Below, piece after piece: positions 36,888 to 45,807 of a stretch of 64,000 nt of DNA. Every line of letters begins with the position of its first letter. The first letter of the stretch is position 1. A model generated the notes under the pieces. The model was given only the letters and a program-made list of their open reading frames with translations. It was not told where the DNA came from and ran no database searches. This DNA is from Streptococcus mitis (GTDB taxonomy: Bacteria; Bacillota; Bacilli; Lactobacillales; Streptococcaceae). Made by a program: the position numbers and the translations under genes. The stretch is from assembly GCF_002005545.1 (NCBI RefSeq), contig NZ_LBMT01000001.1, forward strand, positions 1,944,301-2,008,300, written 5' to 3'.

Positions 36888-37565
36888 TTAATCCTTCCAG
36901 AGATCCATGGCATTTCTGAAATCTGCAGATACCTGTGTCAACTGAGGATTGCTGACTTCTCTCTCTGCCCGCTTAGCCTCAATTTGAGCCACACTCTTGA
37001 TTCCTTCATGGCGCCAATTTCTCAAAATGGCCTGAATGTACTTCCAGTTTGCTTTTCCATTCAAAACAGCTTCACGAAGAGCCTCCTTAATCAAGTCAGC
37101 ACTGGTCCCATCTTCTTTTAGGGTCTTGGTCAAATCCTCAATCTCAAAAGGAGTCAACAAGCGTCCCAACTCCTGCTGGAAAGTTTCCACCAAATTCTTA
37201 AGCTGATTTTGAGGTGTCAACTGGTCTGAACTTGAATGAGCAGCTCCAAGCAAATTATCCAAACGTTCCAATGCCAAACTAGTATCAAAAAGCAATTCGA
37301 TTTCGCCATTTAATTCGATCGTTCGATACTGAAGTAGTCCCCTCTCCGTTAGATTGGAAATAGCCTGATTGACATCCGAAATTTCCTTGCCAATCCTGTC
37401 AGCAATCTGGCTTGGGGACATTTCATCTAAGCCTGTCGTATTTTGCAAATAGAAAAATTGCCAGACCAGAAAATCATCGCTGGAAGGAAAGAGTTCCTTA
37501 AAATGCAAGAGCAGGGCACTCGGCAAAACCAAGTTCCCTGATTTAAAAGCGTCTAAATATGTCAT
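36888..37565 (-). CDS. dnaD: DnaD-like replication initiation protein
   Basis: 225 residues. N-terminal winged-helix part (MSPSQIADRIGKEISDVNQAISNLTERGLL) and C-terminal DnaD/DnaB-like helical domain (WKYIQAILRNWRHEGIKS). DnaD helps load the helicase at oriC and at restart sites in Firmicutes. It follows metA by eight bases, so it shares the metA promoter. Confidence 0.9.
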   Translation of the reverse strand: MTYLDAFKSGNLVLPSALLLHFKELFPSSDDFLVWQFFYLQNTTGLDEMSPSQIADRIGKEISDVNQAISNLTERGLLQYRTIELNGEIELLFDTSLALERLDNLLGAAHSSSDQLTPQNQLKNLVETFQQELGRLLTPFEIEDLTKTLKEDGTSADLIKEALREAVLNGKANWKYIQAILRNWRHEGIKSVAQIEAKRAEREVSNPQLTQVSADFRNAMDLWKD

Positions 37566-37573
37566 AATTCCTC

Positions 37574-38518
37574 TTATAAATACCCATATGCAGATGCATC
37601 ATCTTCTATCTTTCTCCAGTCAAAAGGCGTCTCCTGATAGACCGCATAGTTTACCCAGTTACTGAAAAAGAGGGCTGCTGATGAAGACCAACATAGACAA
37701 GGGGTCTGATTAACATCATCATCCTTAAAGTAATTTTCTGGAATATGTGGATCTAAACCTGCGTCACGATCTCTAAAATACTCTTTTGCCAAGGTATCAC
37801 GGTCATATTCCAAATGCCCAAAACTATAAATTTCTCGTAAATCACGACTAGCCAAAATCGAAACCCCAACCTGCGGCCCTTCTGATAAAATCTCGAGATT
37901 GGTTTTGTTTAAGACCTCTTCCTTAGAAATTTCCGTGTGCCGAGAATGAGGGGAAACGTAGCTATCGTCAAAGCCTCTAAAGAGAAGATGCCCTTCTTTT
38001 AAAGTATCCTGAGGATAGATACCTGATAATTTACTGTCCATCTGGTATTTTTCCACCCCATAACGCAGATAAAGACCAGCCTGAGCCCCCCAGCAGATAT
38101 GAAGGGTCGAATAGACATGGGTCTTGGACCACTCGATTACCTGGCTGAATTCCTCCCAATAGTCCACTTCCTCAAATGGTAAATGCTCAACTGGAGCACC
38201 CGTGATAATCATCCCATCAAAATACTCGTCCTTAACTTCAGGAAAAGTTTTATAAAAGGTCTCCATGTGCTCTGAACGAGTTGTCTTAGAACGATGGCTT
38301 TCCATATAGAGAAAATCAATATCCAGTTGCAGGGGTGTATTAGCCAAATGGCGCAACAATTGAGTCTCTGTGACCATTTTTTGTGGCATAAGATTTAAGA
38401 TTAAAATCTTCAAAGGACGGATATCTTGGTGGGCCGCACGTTGATCATCCATGACAAAGATATTCTCTGTCCGTAAAATCTCAACAGCTGGTAGTTTTTT
38501 ATCAATTCGAATCGGCAT
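37574..38518 (-). CDS. metA: Homoserine O-acyltransferase (MetA)
   Basis: 314 residues, the usual MetA length. It acylates homoserine at the start of methionine synthesis. The nucleophile Cys lies in [25 protein letters not shown]-type ([13 protein letters not shown]) and [10 protein letters not shown] segments complete the site. Whether it uses acetyl- or succinyl-CoA is decided by one residue in the LHICWGAQ region and is not called here. A MtaR-type promoter lies upstream. Confidence 0.95.
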   Translation of the reverse strand: MPIRIDKKLPAVEILRTENIFVMDDQRAAHQDIRPLKILILNLMPQKMVTETQLLRHLANTPLQLDIDFLYMESHRSKTTRSEHMETFYKTFPEVKDEYFDGMIITGAPVEHLPFEEVDYWEEFSQVIEWSKTHVYSTLHICWGAQAGLYLRYGVEKYQMDSKLSGIYPQDTLKEGHLLFRGFDDSYVSPHSRHTEISKEEVLNKTNLEILSEGPQVGVSILASRDLREIYSFGHLEYDRDTLAKEYFRDRDAGLDPHIPENYFKDDDVNQTPCLCWSSSAALFFSNWVNYAVYQETPFDWRKIEDDASAYGYL

Positions 38519-38593
38519 AACCCTCTCCTAACTGTACTCTTTCAGGAATAATTGCATATGTTTGAAGCCAAATCTCAAACACTTAGTCCTTTT

Positions 38594-38626
38594 ATTATAC
38601 TGCAAGAAGATATAGTTTTCAATTAT
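38594..38626 (-). promoter_or_regulatory. metA promoter with candidate MtaR/CmbR box
   Basis: On the minus strand -35 TTGAAA (38617-38622), 17-base spacer, -10 TATAAT (38594-38599). Overlapping the -35 is ATAATTGAAAACTAT (38612-38626), 12 of 15 bases like the ATAGTTTSAAACTAT box of streptococcal sulfur-amino-acid regulators, as I recall that consensus. This would tie metA to methionine/cysteine supply. Confidence 0.55.
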
Positions 38627-38673
38627 AGTTTTTCTCTAACTAGCTATAGTCTGTTTTTATATCCTAATGTAGA

Positions 38674-38698
38674 GAAAACAGCCCTAGGGACTGTTTTC
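38674..38698 (-). terminator. Terminator of apt
   Basis: GAAAACAG and CTGTTTTC pair around a CCCTAGGGA palindromic core; T's follow on the minus strand. The structure starts right at the stop codon. Confidence 0.75.
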
Positions 38699-38699
38699 A

Positions 38700-39212
38700 T
38701 TAATAATGCATAAGAACTTTGTAATCATAGTCACCGATTTTTTCACGACCGTTCAATTCATCCAATTCAACAAGGAAGGCACAGCCTGCTACAACACCAC
38801 CAAGTTTTTCAATCATCTCGATGGTTGCCTTAACAGTTCCACCTGTTGCTAAGAGGTCATCTACGATAAGAACACGTTGACCTGGCTTAATGGCGTCAGC
38901 ATGCATAGTCAAGGTATCAACACCGTACTCTTTTTCATAGTCAGCAGAAATAACTTCGCGTGGCAATTTACCTGGCTTACGAACAGGCGCAAAACCAATT
39001 CCCAACTCAAAGGCAACTGGACAGCCCACGATAAAACCACGAGCCTCAGGTCCCACGATCATGTCAATTTTCTTGTCAGTAGCATACTGAACGATTTCAC
39101 GAACAGCGTAGCTATAAGCATTCCCATCAGCCATCAAAGGACTAATATCACGGAAAGTAATACCTTCCTTTGGATAATTTTCAATTGTTGCAATGTAATC
39201 TTTTAAATTCAT
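38700..39212 (-). CDS. apt: Adenine phosphoribosyltransferase
   Basis: 170 residues, standard. It salvages adenine to AMP with [20 protein letters not shown] is the PRPP-binding loop, and [12 protein letters not shown] the type I PRTase hallmark. The N-terminal [20 protein letters not shown] is typical. A TATAAT promoter lies about 45 bases upstream. Flanked by a terminator downstream, so probably monocistronic. Confidence 0.97.
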   Translation of the reverse strand: MNLKDYIATIENYPKEGITFRDISPLMADGNAYSYAVREIVQYATDKKIDMIVGPEARGFIVGCPVAFELGIGFAPVRKPGKLPREVISADYEKEYGVDTLTMHADAIKPGQRVLIVDDLLATGGTVKATIEMIEKLGGVVAGCAFLVELDELNGREKIGDYDYKVLMHY

Positions 39213-39298
39213 CTTTTTCTTTCTTTCAAAGTTTTTTACTCTCTATTATAGCATATTTTTTAAGAAAGAAAAAAGGAAAAGTTAACTTCAATGATTAT

Positions 39299-40057
39299 CT
39301 AACGATTTGACGATTTATGACTAGCCATAGCAATAAAGCCCAAGTTCTTTTTATTCTTATTAAACATTTTATACATAGTTAAAAACTGCTTTCTATTCTC
39401 CTTTTTACAAGCATTTACACAAATTTTCAAGGTTCCTAGCCAACCTTCGTCATAAATCATACCTGATAATTTCATTAATGTCATTTCACCAGTCAATACT
39501 TTCACATCACAATAACCTGATTCTATCATCACCTGTTCCCAACCATCTTGAGTTAAAGGACCTACATTTACATGAATTGCTTGCGACAATTCCTGTCTGA
39601 CAGACTCTTTAGCTTCCTTAAGAAGCACATCATGTGTCAGGAGAAGACCTTCAGGTTTTAAAACCCTTAGATATTCCATTACACATTTTTTCTTAGCTTG
39701 ATCGGCTTGCATAGTCAGCATAGCTTCATTTATAACAATATCAAAACTAGCATCTTCATAAGGAAGTTTCATTGCATTAGCTCTTTCAAAACTGATTAAG
39801 TGAGCAACACCTGCTGTTTCAGCAGATTTTTTAGCCACTTTTAAAGCTTGAGCATCCATATCAACAGCAGTTATCTTACAACCAAAACGCTGTGCCAACT
39901 CAATTGCTGTAGTTCCCCTATTGCACGCAACTTCTAGTATTCTCTTTTCTTTTGAAAATCCTCCTTCCGCAATTAACCAATCTGTAGCAAGTTTTCCACC
40001 TGGACGTAAGCGTTTTTTCCCCAATTTTGCTAAAAACTTATGACCTGCTTCTGACAT
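39299..40057 (-). CDS. SAM-dependent methyltransferase (class I)
   Basis: 252 residues. The SAM-binding motif I reads ILEVACNRGTTAIELAQRFG, with CNRG in place of the usual GCGTG, then ITAVDMDAQAL (motif II) and FDIVINEAML (motif IV). A UbiE/small-molecule methyltransferase fold is clear; the substrate is not. TATAAT lies near 40090 on the minus strand and AGAGG before the ATG. Its upstream flank borders the intron remnant, so its own promoter is probably needed. Confidence 0.87.
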   Translation of the reverse strand: MSEAGHKFLAKLGKKRLRPGGKLATDWLIAEGGFSKEKRILEVACNRGTTAIELAQRFGCKITAVDMDAQALKVAKKSAETAGVAHLISFERANAMKLPYEDASFDIVINEAMLTMQADQAKKKCVMEYLRVLKPEGLLLTHDVLLKEAKESVRQELSQAIHVNVGPLTQDGWEQVMIESGYCDVKVLTGEMTLMKLSGMIYDEGWLGTLKICVNACKKENRKQFLTMYKMFNKNKKNLGFIAMASHKSSNR

Positions 40058-40194
40058 TTGAACACCTCTATTTTTTCTTCATTATAACATAAAATGATAT
40101 TATCTAACAATTCTAATCTATTATTTGATGAACTATAATCAAAAGCATACAAACCACCATGACTATAGCATAAATTTATTATTACCTCTCTAGT

Positions 40195-40494
40195 TCGAAT
40201 TCAATTCCTCACGTAGTTTACGCATATAGGTTACGACTATTTTTGTACTTTGGAATTACTCTCATCTTCATCAGCTCTACGAACCTCCACCTTTCTGTTC
40301 GTAGAGCCACGATTTCGCTATCCCTTCCTCTGACGGTTCTAATTTCCAACGTCAGACTTAAAACAGTCTATCCCCAGACCGTTTTAATCCGCTACCTCAC
40401 GATAGCCAGGCTTGGGAATCGCTATTGGGTTCACCGGTAGCAGGTGCCCACCGAGGACTTACACCTCAGATGTACGACATGCCCGTCGTACGCC
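40195..40494 (-). mobile_element. 5' fragment of a bacterial group IIC intron (domain I), maturase and 3' part missing
   Basis: On the minus strand, right after the rplA terminator, comes GTACGACGGGCATGTCGTAC, then GAGGTGTAAGTCCTCGGTG and later GCTATCGTGAGGTAGCGG. Order and sequence parallel the start of group IIC introns (recalled O. iheyensis intron: CCCGGCATGGG, AGGGTGAGAGTCCC, AGGAAGCGGA). Group IIC introns insert after terminator hairpins, as here. About 300 bases remain, with no reverse transcriptase gene and no domain V. The rest of the 483-base gap 40058-40540 is the methyltransferase promoter and the rplA terminator. The 5' end is uncertain by a few bases. Confidence 0.62.
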
Positions 40495-40520
40495 AAAAAA
40501 ACGAGCACTTTCGTACTCGT
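40495..40520 (-). terminator. Terminator of the rplK-rplA operon
   Basis: On the minus strand CGAGTAC-GAAA-GTGCTCG forms a tetraloop hairpin followed by seven T. It lies 20 bases past the rplA stop and is the insertion target of the intron fragment. Confidence 0.9.
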
Positions 40521-40540
40521 CCTCTTTTATAAACTACTGA

Positions 40541-41230
40541 TTAAAGTGAGTTTACGTCAACTTTGATACCAACACCTTGAGTAGTTGTGATAGTCAAGTT
40601 TGTTACGTAAGTTCCTTTAGCTGTAGCTGGTTTTGCTTTTTGGATTGTTTCGTTGAAAGCTTTGAAGTTTTCAACCAATTTTTCAGCTTCAAATGATACT
40701 TTACCGATGATTGCTTGAACGTTACCTGCACGGTCAGCACGGTAAGTGATTTTACCACCTTTAGACTCTTCAACTGCTTTAGCAACATCCATTGTTACAG
40801 TACCAGTTTTAGGGTTTGGCATCAAGTTACGTGGTCCAAGGACACGTCCAAGACGTCCAACAAGAGCCATCATGTCAGGTGTAGCGATAACTACGTCGAA
40901 GTCCAACCAACCGTCGTTGATTTTAGCAACAAGGTCATCTTCACCAACAAAGTCTGCACCAGCAGCTTTTGCTTCTTCAGCTTTTGCACCACGTGCAAAA
41001 ACAAGAACGCGTGAAGTTTTACCAGTACCGTTTGGCAATACCATTGCTCCACGGATTTGTTGGTCAGCTTTTTTAACGTCGATGTTCAAGTTGTAAGCAA
41101 CTTCTACAGTTGCGTCAAATTTTGCAAAGTTAGTTTCTTTTGCAAGTGCTACAGCTTCTTCTACGCTGTATGCTTTTGTGCTGTCGATTTTCTCAAGAGC
41201 AGCACGAAGTTGTTTGCTTTTTTTAGCCAT
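40541..41230 (-). CDS. rplA: 50S ribosomal protein L1
   Basis: 229 residues, standard. L1 shapes the stalk near the E site and often represses its own operon by binding m[58 protein letters not shown] and the C-terminal [18 protein letters not shown] are clear L1 sequence. Codon use is strongly biased. It follows rplK after an unusual 207-base gap that holds a long palindrome. Confidence 0.98.
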
Positions 41231-41310
41231 TTTCTATTCTCCTTGTAAGTGGTTCAATCGATTTTCATCTCCCACGTCACTCCTCGAAATGATGAAGTCT
41301 TGCGGGTTAT

Positions 41311-41410
41311 CAGTCTATTATTTTTCTTTTCCTACTTCGTTAAGCTCCCTTGCTGTACCCAAGTACAAGCTTCAGTCACTTGCCTAGTATGAAAAGCAAC
41401 TAATAGACTG
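41311..41410. repeat. 100-bp imperfect palindrome between rplK and rplA (MITE/RUP-like)
   Basis: CAGTCTATTA at 41311 and TAATAGACTG ending at 41410 are exact complements; inside, CTTTTCCTAC faces TAGTATGAAAAG, and a smaller hairpin (AAGCT...TGTACCCAAGTACAAGCTT) sits in the centre. Length and symmetry suit a small non-autonomous element of the pneumococcal RUP kind; I am not sure of the family. It may instead act as an RNA structure separating rplK from rplA. Confidence 0.55.
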
Positions 41411-41437
41411 CTGTGAGATTTTCTACTGTGTTATTGA

Positions 41438-41863
41438 TTAGTCAACAACAGTGAATCCCATAGAACGAGCAGTACCTTCGATCATACGCATTGCAGACTC
41501 TACGTTTGCTGCGTTCAAATCTGGCATCTTAGTTTCTGCAATTTCTTGTACTTGTGCACGAGTAACTGTAGCAACTTTAGTTTTGTTAGGTGTACCTGAT
41601 CCTTTTTCAACACCTGCAGCTTTTTTCAAAAGAACAGCAGCTGGTGGTGTTTTAGTGATGAAAGTAAATGATTTATCTTCGTAAACTGAGATAACAACTG
41701 GAATGATCATACCAGCTTGGTCAGCTGTACGAGCGTTGAACTCTTTTGTGAATCCCATGATGTTGATACCAGCTTGACCAAGAGCAGGTCCAACCGGTGG
41801 AGCTGGTGTAGCTTTACCAGCAGGGATTTGCAATTTTACAAGTTTTTCGACTTTTTTAGCCAT
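41438..41863 (-). CDS. rplK: 50S ribosomal protein L11
   Basis: 141 residues, standard. L11 binds the GTPase centre of 23S rRNA and is needed for the RelA stringent signal. [20 protein letters not shown] (proline-rich N-terminal hinge), [14 protein letters not shown] and [17 protein letters not shown] are signatures. AAGGAGG precedes the start. First gene of rplK-rplA. Confidence 0.98.
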   Translation of the reverse strand: MAKKVEKLVKLQIPAGKATPAPPVGPALGQAGINIMGFTKEFNARTADQAGMIIPVVISVYEDKSFTFITKTPPAAVLLKKAAGVEKGSGTPNKTKVATVTRAQVQEIAETKMPDLNAANVESAMRMIEGTARSMGFTVVD

Positions 41864-41941
41864 TTTTAAATCCTCCTTTGTGGTTTTGGCGGTAATTAAA
41901 GATTTTTACCTCCCACAAGTATGCTTTTCACATACCCATCT

Positions 41942-41969
41942 ATTATACACTATTTATCTGAAATTGCAA
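41942..41969 (-). promoter_or_regulatory. Promoter of rplK-rplA
   Basis: On the minus strand -35 TTGCAA (41964-41969), 16-base spacer, -10 TATAAT (41942-41947). The ~70-base leader has small hairpins (GTATG...CATAC) that could serve L1 autoregulation. Confidence 0.7.
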
Positions 41970-41985
41970 GAGAAAAGTTTATTTT

Positions 41986-42702
41986 TTAATCGACGTAATC
42001 TCCGCCTTCAAAGCCGTAATACTCTTCCAAACTGAGACCACTTGCAGCTATTTCTTTTGCTTCTTTTCCGACATAACGAAGGTGCCATTCTTCAGCCATA
42101 TAGCCTGTTTCCTTTTCCTTGCCTTTGAGATAACGAACAACAAAACCATAATCAGCCGCATGGTCCAAGAGCCATTGGGCCGCTTTTTCTTCTGTCACCA
42201 AATCACCATTTGTCCCAATCACATCAAAAGCCAAGCCTGTCTGGTGCTCGCTATAGCCAGGACGGGCAGAATAACGGTCGGCAGCTTCTTTCCCATCTTG
42301 ATTGACATAATCTTGATAGAGCTTGGTCTGAGTTTCATAACTTCTAAAGCCACTGTAATGGTCGCTAATGGGGAAACCTGCCTCTTGCATAGCTTTGATG
42401 AGTTTGACCAACTCTGCCTTGGCTGTTGGATTTTCCCCTGGATTATAGTCTTTAGACAATGGATAGTGTTTGTTGGCTACGATGATTTCATCGTATTTCC
42501 CTTGGATGCTGTAGTAGTCTCCTTTGTTAACCACTTCTGCTTTTTTCTGGGCAGCTCCCTGAGATTTACTGCCGACTGCGCCATCAGCTTTGGCTGTTTG
42601 TTCTGTCTTAGTGTCTCCATCTTCATTTTTTGCTTTATCTTGTGAACAAGCTGCTAGACTCAAGGCTAGCAAGGCTGTCAAGACAAGGTATCTTTTTTTC
42701 AT
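41986..42702 (-). CDS. dacB: L,D-carboxypeptidase DacB (LdcB type, lipoprotein)
   Basis: 238 residues with lipobox LSLAACSQ (lipidated Cys19). An acidic/Lys linker precedes a VanY/M15-type zinc domain: SEHQTGLAFDV (SxHxxGxAxD) and EEWHLRYVG (ExWHxR). Pneumococcal DacB removes the terminal D-Ala of tetrapeptide stems after DacA, shaping peptidoglycan at the outer face of the membrane. It ends a run with the HIT gene two bases upstream. Confidence 0.93.
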   Translation of the reverse strand: MKKRYLVLTALLALSLAACSQDKAKNEDGDTKTEQTAKADGAVGSKSQGAAQKKAEVVNKGDYYSIQGKYDEIIVANKHYPLSKDYNPGENPTAKAELVKLIKAMQEAGFPISDHYSGFRSYETQTKLYQDYVNQDGKEAADRYSARPGYSEHQTGLAFDVIGTNGDLVTEEKAAQWLLDHAADYGFVVRYLKGKEKETGYMAEEWHLRYVGKEAKEIAASGLSLEEYYGFEGGDYVD

Positions 42703-42704
42703 TT

Positions 42705-43175
42705 CTACTCCTTTATTTCTAATAGTTTATCTACTTCTGACGATAAACATTCGACTAATCTTTTAATCTCATCCGGTTTTGCTTGGCAGGTTTCTGCTGT
42801 CATTTCTTCAAAGGGAACCCACCAAACTGGCCCACGACCTTTAAGACCGTGGCCATTCATATCACCTGTCCGTCGTGGAAACAGATGCCAATGAAGATGG
42901 GCATCGCCATTTCCTAGCAGTTCGATATTCATTTTCTCAGCAGCAAATGCCTTGGCAACTGCCTCTTGGACTAGACTCATTTCTTCGAGAAAACGGAGTC
43001 TTGTTTCCTTTTTCAAATGGTGCAATTCGGTAACGTGTTCCTTAGCTAGAAAAAGACTATATCCTGCAAAATACTGGTGGTCTCCAATCACAAGATAGCC
43101 TGTTTCCAACTCTTTGACAAAGTAAGGATTTTCTTCCTTCTTGATGAGGTCAATTCTCTGGCAAATCAGGCACAT
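42705..43175 (-). CDS. HIT family nucleotide hydrolase/transferase
   Basis: 156 residues. The histidine triad appears as HLHWHLFPRR (HxHxHxx), with MCLICQRIDLI at the N-terminus supplying a possible CxxC metal pair. HIT enzymes cleave dinucleotide polyphosphates or nucleoside phosphoramidates; the substrate is unknown. One base separates it from the M42 peptidase upstream. Confidence 0.88.
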   Translation of the reverse strand: MCLICQRIDLIKKEENPYFVKELETGYLVIGDHQYFAGYSLFLAKEHVTELHHLKKETRLRFLEEMSLVQEAVAKAFAAEKMNIELLGNGDAHLHWHLFPRRTGDMNGHGLKGRGPVWWVPFEEMTAETCQAKPDEIKRLVECLSSEVDKLLEIKE

Positions 43176-43176
43176 A

Positions 43177-44214
43177 TTAGTCTACCAACCCACTCTTAAG
43201 ATAAGCATCAACCATACGCTCTGTTGCGGCCACCGAGTCAATATGAGTACGCTCATAAGAATGACTAGACTCGATACCAGCACCGAGAAGGGCATGCTTA
43301 ACCTCTGCCCCTGCAGACATAGCCGCTGAAGCGTCCGATCCATAAAATGGATAGATATCCAACTTAAATGGAATATCTTGCTCTTTCGCCAAAGCCACCA
43401 AATGTTGACGGAAATCATAGTGATAAGGTCCAGAAGCATCCTTGACACAGATAGACACTGTATATTCGTCTGTTTGCTGGTCATCTCCCATAGCTCCCAT
43501 ATCCACAGCCAGATATTCTACTACCTGAGCAGGAATATTAGAATTAGCCCCATGCCCCACTTCTTCAAAGACTGAAAAAGCAAAATGGGTTGTTACTGGC
43601 AAGTCAATCTTCTCTTCCTTATAAATGCGAAGGAGATTGAGCAAAATCGCTGCACTGACCTTATCGTCCAAATGACGAGACTTGACAAAACCTGTCTCTG
43701 TCACGACGGTTCGTGGGTCAAAACTGATAAAATCACCGACCTCAATGCCAAGAGCACGAGTTTCTTTTTCACTGGTTACTTTGGCGTCCAAACGCACTTC
43801 CATATTGTCCTGAGTGCGTTCTGCAGTTCCTGCATCCTTATAGACATGACAAGAAGTTTGGTGGATGAGGATGGTGCCTGATACCTTTTGACCTGTGCTT
43901 GCCACATGAACGATACAGTTTTCTCCTTCGATCATGTTCCAAGGAAAGCCACCGATACGGTCCATTTTGAGACGGCCATCTGGTTTGACAGCACGGACAA
44001 TAGCACCAAGCGTATCTACATGGGCAGTCACATAGCGATGCTCTTCATCATTTTGACCTTTGATAGTTACATTGACACCGCCCTTGGCTGTGCGAACTGG
44101 CTGGTAACCAAAACCTTCTAAAGTCTTGACGAAATAGTCTGAAATTTCACGAGTAAAACCTGTTGGCGACGCAATGGCTGTCAGTTCTTTAACATATTCT
44201 ACAGTTTGATTCAT
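43177..44214 (-). CDS. M42 family aminopeptidase (PepA/FrvX type)
   Basis: 345 residues. Metal and catalytic motifs: VTAHVDTLGAIV (His/Asp), DDKVSAAILLNLL (bridging Asp), FEEVGHGANS (catalytic Glu) and AVDMGAMGDD. M42 enzymes are large tetrahedral cytoplasmic aminopeptidases; glutamyl or deblocking activity is possible. Pneumococcus has another PepA, so I give no symbol. Followed closely by the HIT and dacB genes. Confidence 0.9.
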   Translation of the reverse strand: MNQTVEYVKELTAIASPTGFTREISDYFVKTLEGFGYQPVRTAKGGVNVTIKGQNDEEHRYVTAHVDTLGAIVRAVKPDGRLKMDRIGGFPWNMIEGENCIVHVASTGQKVSGTILIHQTSCHVYKDAGTAERTQDNMEVRLDAKVTSEKETRALGIEVGDFISFDPRTVVTETGFVKSRHLDDKVSAAILLNLLRIYKEEKIDLPVTTHFAFSVFEEVGHGANSNIPAQVVEYLAVDMGAMGDDQQTDEYTVSICVKDASGPYHYDFRQHLVALAKEQDIPFKLDIYPFYGSDASAAMSAGAEVKHALLGAGIESSHSYERTHIDSVAATERMVDAYLKSGLVD

Positions 44215-44261
44215 TTCTTCACCTCTTTTGCTACCTATTATAACACATTTATCATCGGATA

Positions 44262-44306
44262 AAAAAAGAAAATCACTCCTGCAGACTTTGCTACAAAAGT
44301 GATTTT
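44262..44306 (-). terminator. Terminator of brnQ
   Basis: On the minus strand AAAATCACTT and GAGTGATTTT pair around a 20-base loop and a T-rich tail follows. Confidence 0.68.
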
Positions 44307-44311
44307 AGTGA

Positions 44312-45637
44312 TTATTCCATTTCAAAAACATCGCTTTCTTGCTTGTTTGGTAAAACCAATGAGAGCAAGATTCCGACAACGGCTGGTACCAACCATGGGA
44401 GAGATGCCTTGGCAAAAGGAAGAGCGTTGACAAGATTTGCAAGAAACTCAACCTTAAATGAGCTTCCTAGTACGCTTGCAATAGCAATAGCTGTAACCAC
44501 AGCAATTGTCAACTGCATACCTGGTTTTGAAAGAGCCACAAATTTGTTGACAATGACAATCATAACGATGGCAATGGTGATTGGGTACAAGATAACCAGT
44601 ACTGGAATTGAGTACTTGATAATCGCATCAAGACCTAAATTAGCAAGGGCAAATCCAATCAAGGTAAAGGCGGTCGCATAAACCTTGTAGCTGATTTTTG
44701 GGAAGCGTTCATTAAAGAACTCAGCTGTTGACACAATCAGACCAACTGTTGTTGTGAAGCAGGTTACAGTAACCATAGCTGCAAGGAAGAGTTGAGCTGT
44801 TGAGCCAAAGATTTCTTGAGTAGCTTGTGACAAGATGTAAACACCTGGTGTTCCACCCTTCATCGCTTCAGCTGGTACCGGGAAATGATTTCCAAGGAAA
44901 CCTAAACCGATGTAAAGAGCGCTGAAGGCAAGGGCAACAACGATACCAACCACCCAAATAGTTGAAATGTATTCTTTCTTACTTGAAAATCCAAGTTGTT
45001 TCAAGGTTTGAACTGCAATTACGCTAAAGGCAACTGAAGCAAGGGCGTCCAAAGTATTATAACCTTCTAGGAAACCCGTACCAAAAGCAGAAGCTTGATA
45101 AGCAGCTGAAGCGGCTTGAGGACTTGTTCCACCGTATTTGAAAGCTCCCAGAACAACCAAGATAACAATCAAAATCGCAAAGACTGGCGTTAAAATACGG
45201 CCAATACGATCCAAGATTTTTGATGGATTGAGCGAAATTAGATAAGCTGCTGCAAAATACAGAATAGTAAAGACAATCAAACCAAGACCTTTATTTGCAT
45301 CCGACAAAAGCGGGCTAATCCCCACTTCGTAAGCTGTTGTCGCAGTACGTGGGATGGCAAAGAATGGACCAATTGACAAGTAAAGAACTGAGAGGTAAAG
45401 AGTCGCAAACCAAGGTGCTATCTTTGTTGAAATCTCGTAGATATATCCTTTAGGATTTAACGTTCCAATAATCAGAGTCAAGACGGCGATACCGACGCCT
45501 GAAAAGACAAAACCTGCGATGGCAGGAAGAAAATGTTCTCCAGATAGAGCACCTAGAGAAGGCGGAAAAATCAAGTTCCCCGCACCAAAAAATATTCCAA
45601 ACAGGAGCAAACCTGTTAGGGCACCTTTTTTAGCCAT
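44312..45637 (-). CDS. brnQ: Branched-chain amino acid transporter BrnQ
   Basis: 441 residues from ATG at 45637, chosen for AAGGAG just upstream; the ATG five codons earlier overlaps that site. About twelve hydrophobic helices; LLFGIFFGAGNLIFPPSLG is the LIVCS family signature in helix 1. It imports Leu, Ile and Val with Na+ or H+. Monocistronic, with promoter-like AT-rich DNA at 45660-45760 and its own terminator. Confidence 0.95.
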   Translation of the reverse strand: MAKKGALTGLLLFGIFFGAGNLIFPPSLGALSGEHFLPAIAGFVFSGVGIAVLTLIIGTLNPKGYIYEISTKIAPWFATLYLSVLYLSIGPFFAIPRTATTAYEVGISPLLSDANKGLGLIVFTILYFAAAYLISLNPSKILDRIGRILTPVFAILIVILVVLGAFKYGGTSPQAASAAYQASAFGTGFLEGYNTLDALASVAFSVIAVQTLKQLGFSSKKEYISTIWVVGIVVALAFSALYIGLGFLGNHFPVPAEAMKGGTPGVYILSQATQEIFGSTAQLFLAAMVTVTCFTTTVGLIVSTAEFFNERFPKISYKVYATAFTLIGFALANLGLDAIIKYSIPVLVILYPITIAIVMIVIVNKFVALSKPGMQLTIAVVTAIAIASVLGSSFKVEFLANLVNALPFAKASLPWLVPAVVGILLSLVLPNKQESDVFEME

Positions 45638-45760
45638 GAAAATCTCCTTCATATTTATAAAATACTGACCTAGTATATCATGAATGAGAGTATGAAAAAA
45701 GTATCACGAAGTAAATATTGAATGTTTTCAAGATTCTCAAAAATGAGAATTGTCTAAAAA

Positions 45761-45798
45761 TAAAATCCCCTACCCAGTCCACACCAAGTAGGAGAAAA
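45761..45798 (-). terminator. Terminator after the rhodanese gene
   Basis: On the minus strand TCTCCTAC and GTAGGGGA pair around a 14-base loop with TTTTA following. Confidence 0.75.
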
Positions 45799-45807
45799 TT
45801 CTAATGT

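Noticed and set aside
40243..40440. Short plus-strand frame within the intron remnant
   Set aside because: No ribosome site, odd composition, and the opposite strand reads as structured intron RNA.
41864..41985. Riboswitch or T-box upstream of rplK
   Set aside because: Only short hairpins and a normal promoter are visible; no T-box or aptamer core.
45653..45807. T-box leader for brnQ
   Set aside because: No AGGGTGGNACCGCG-type sequence and too little room.
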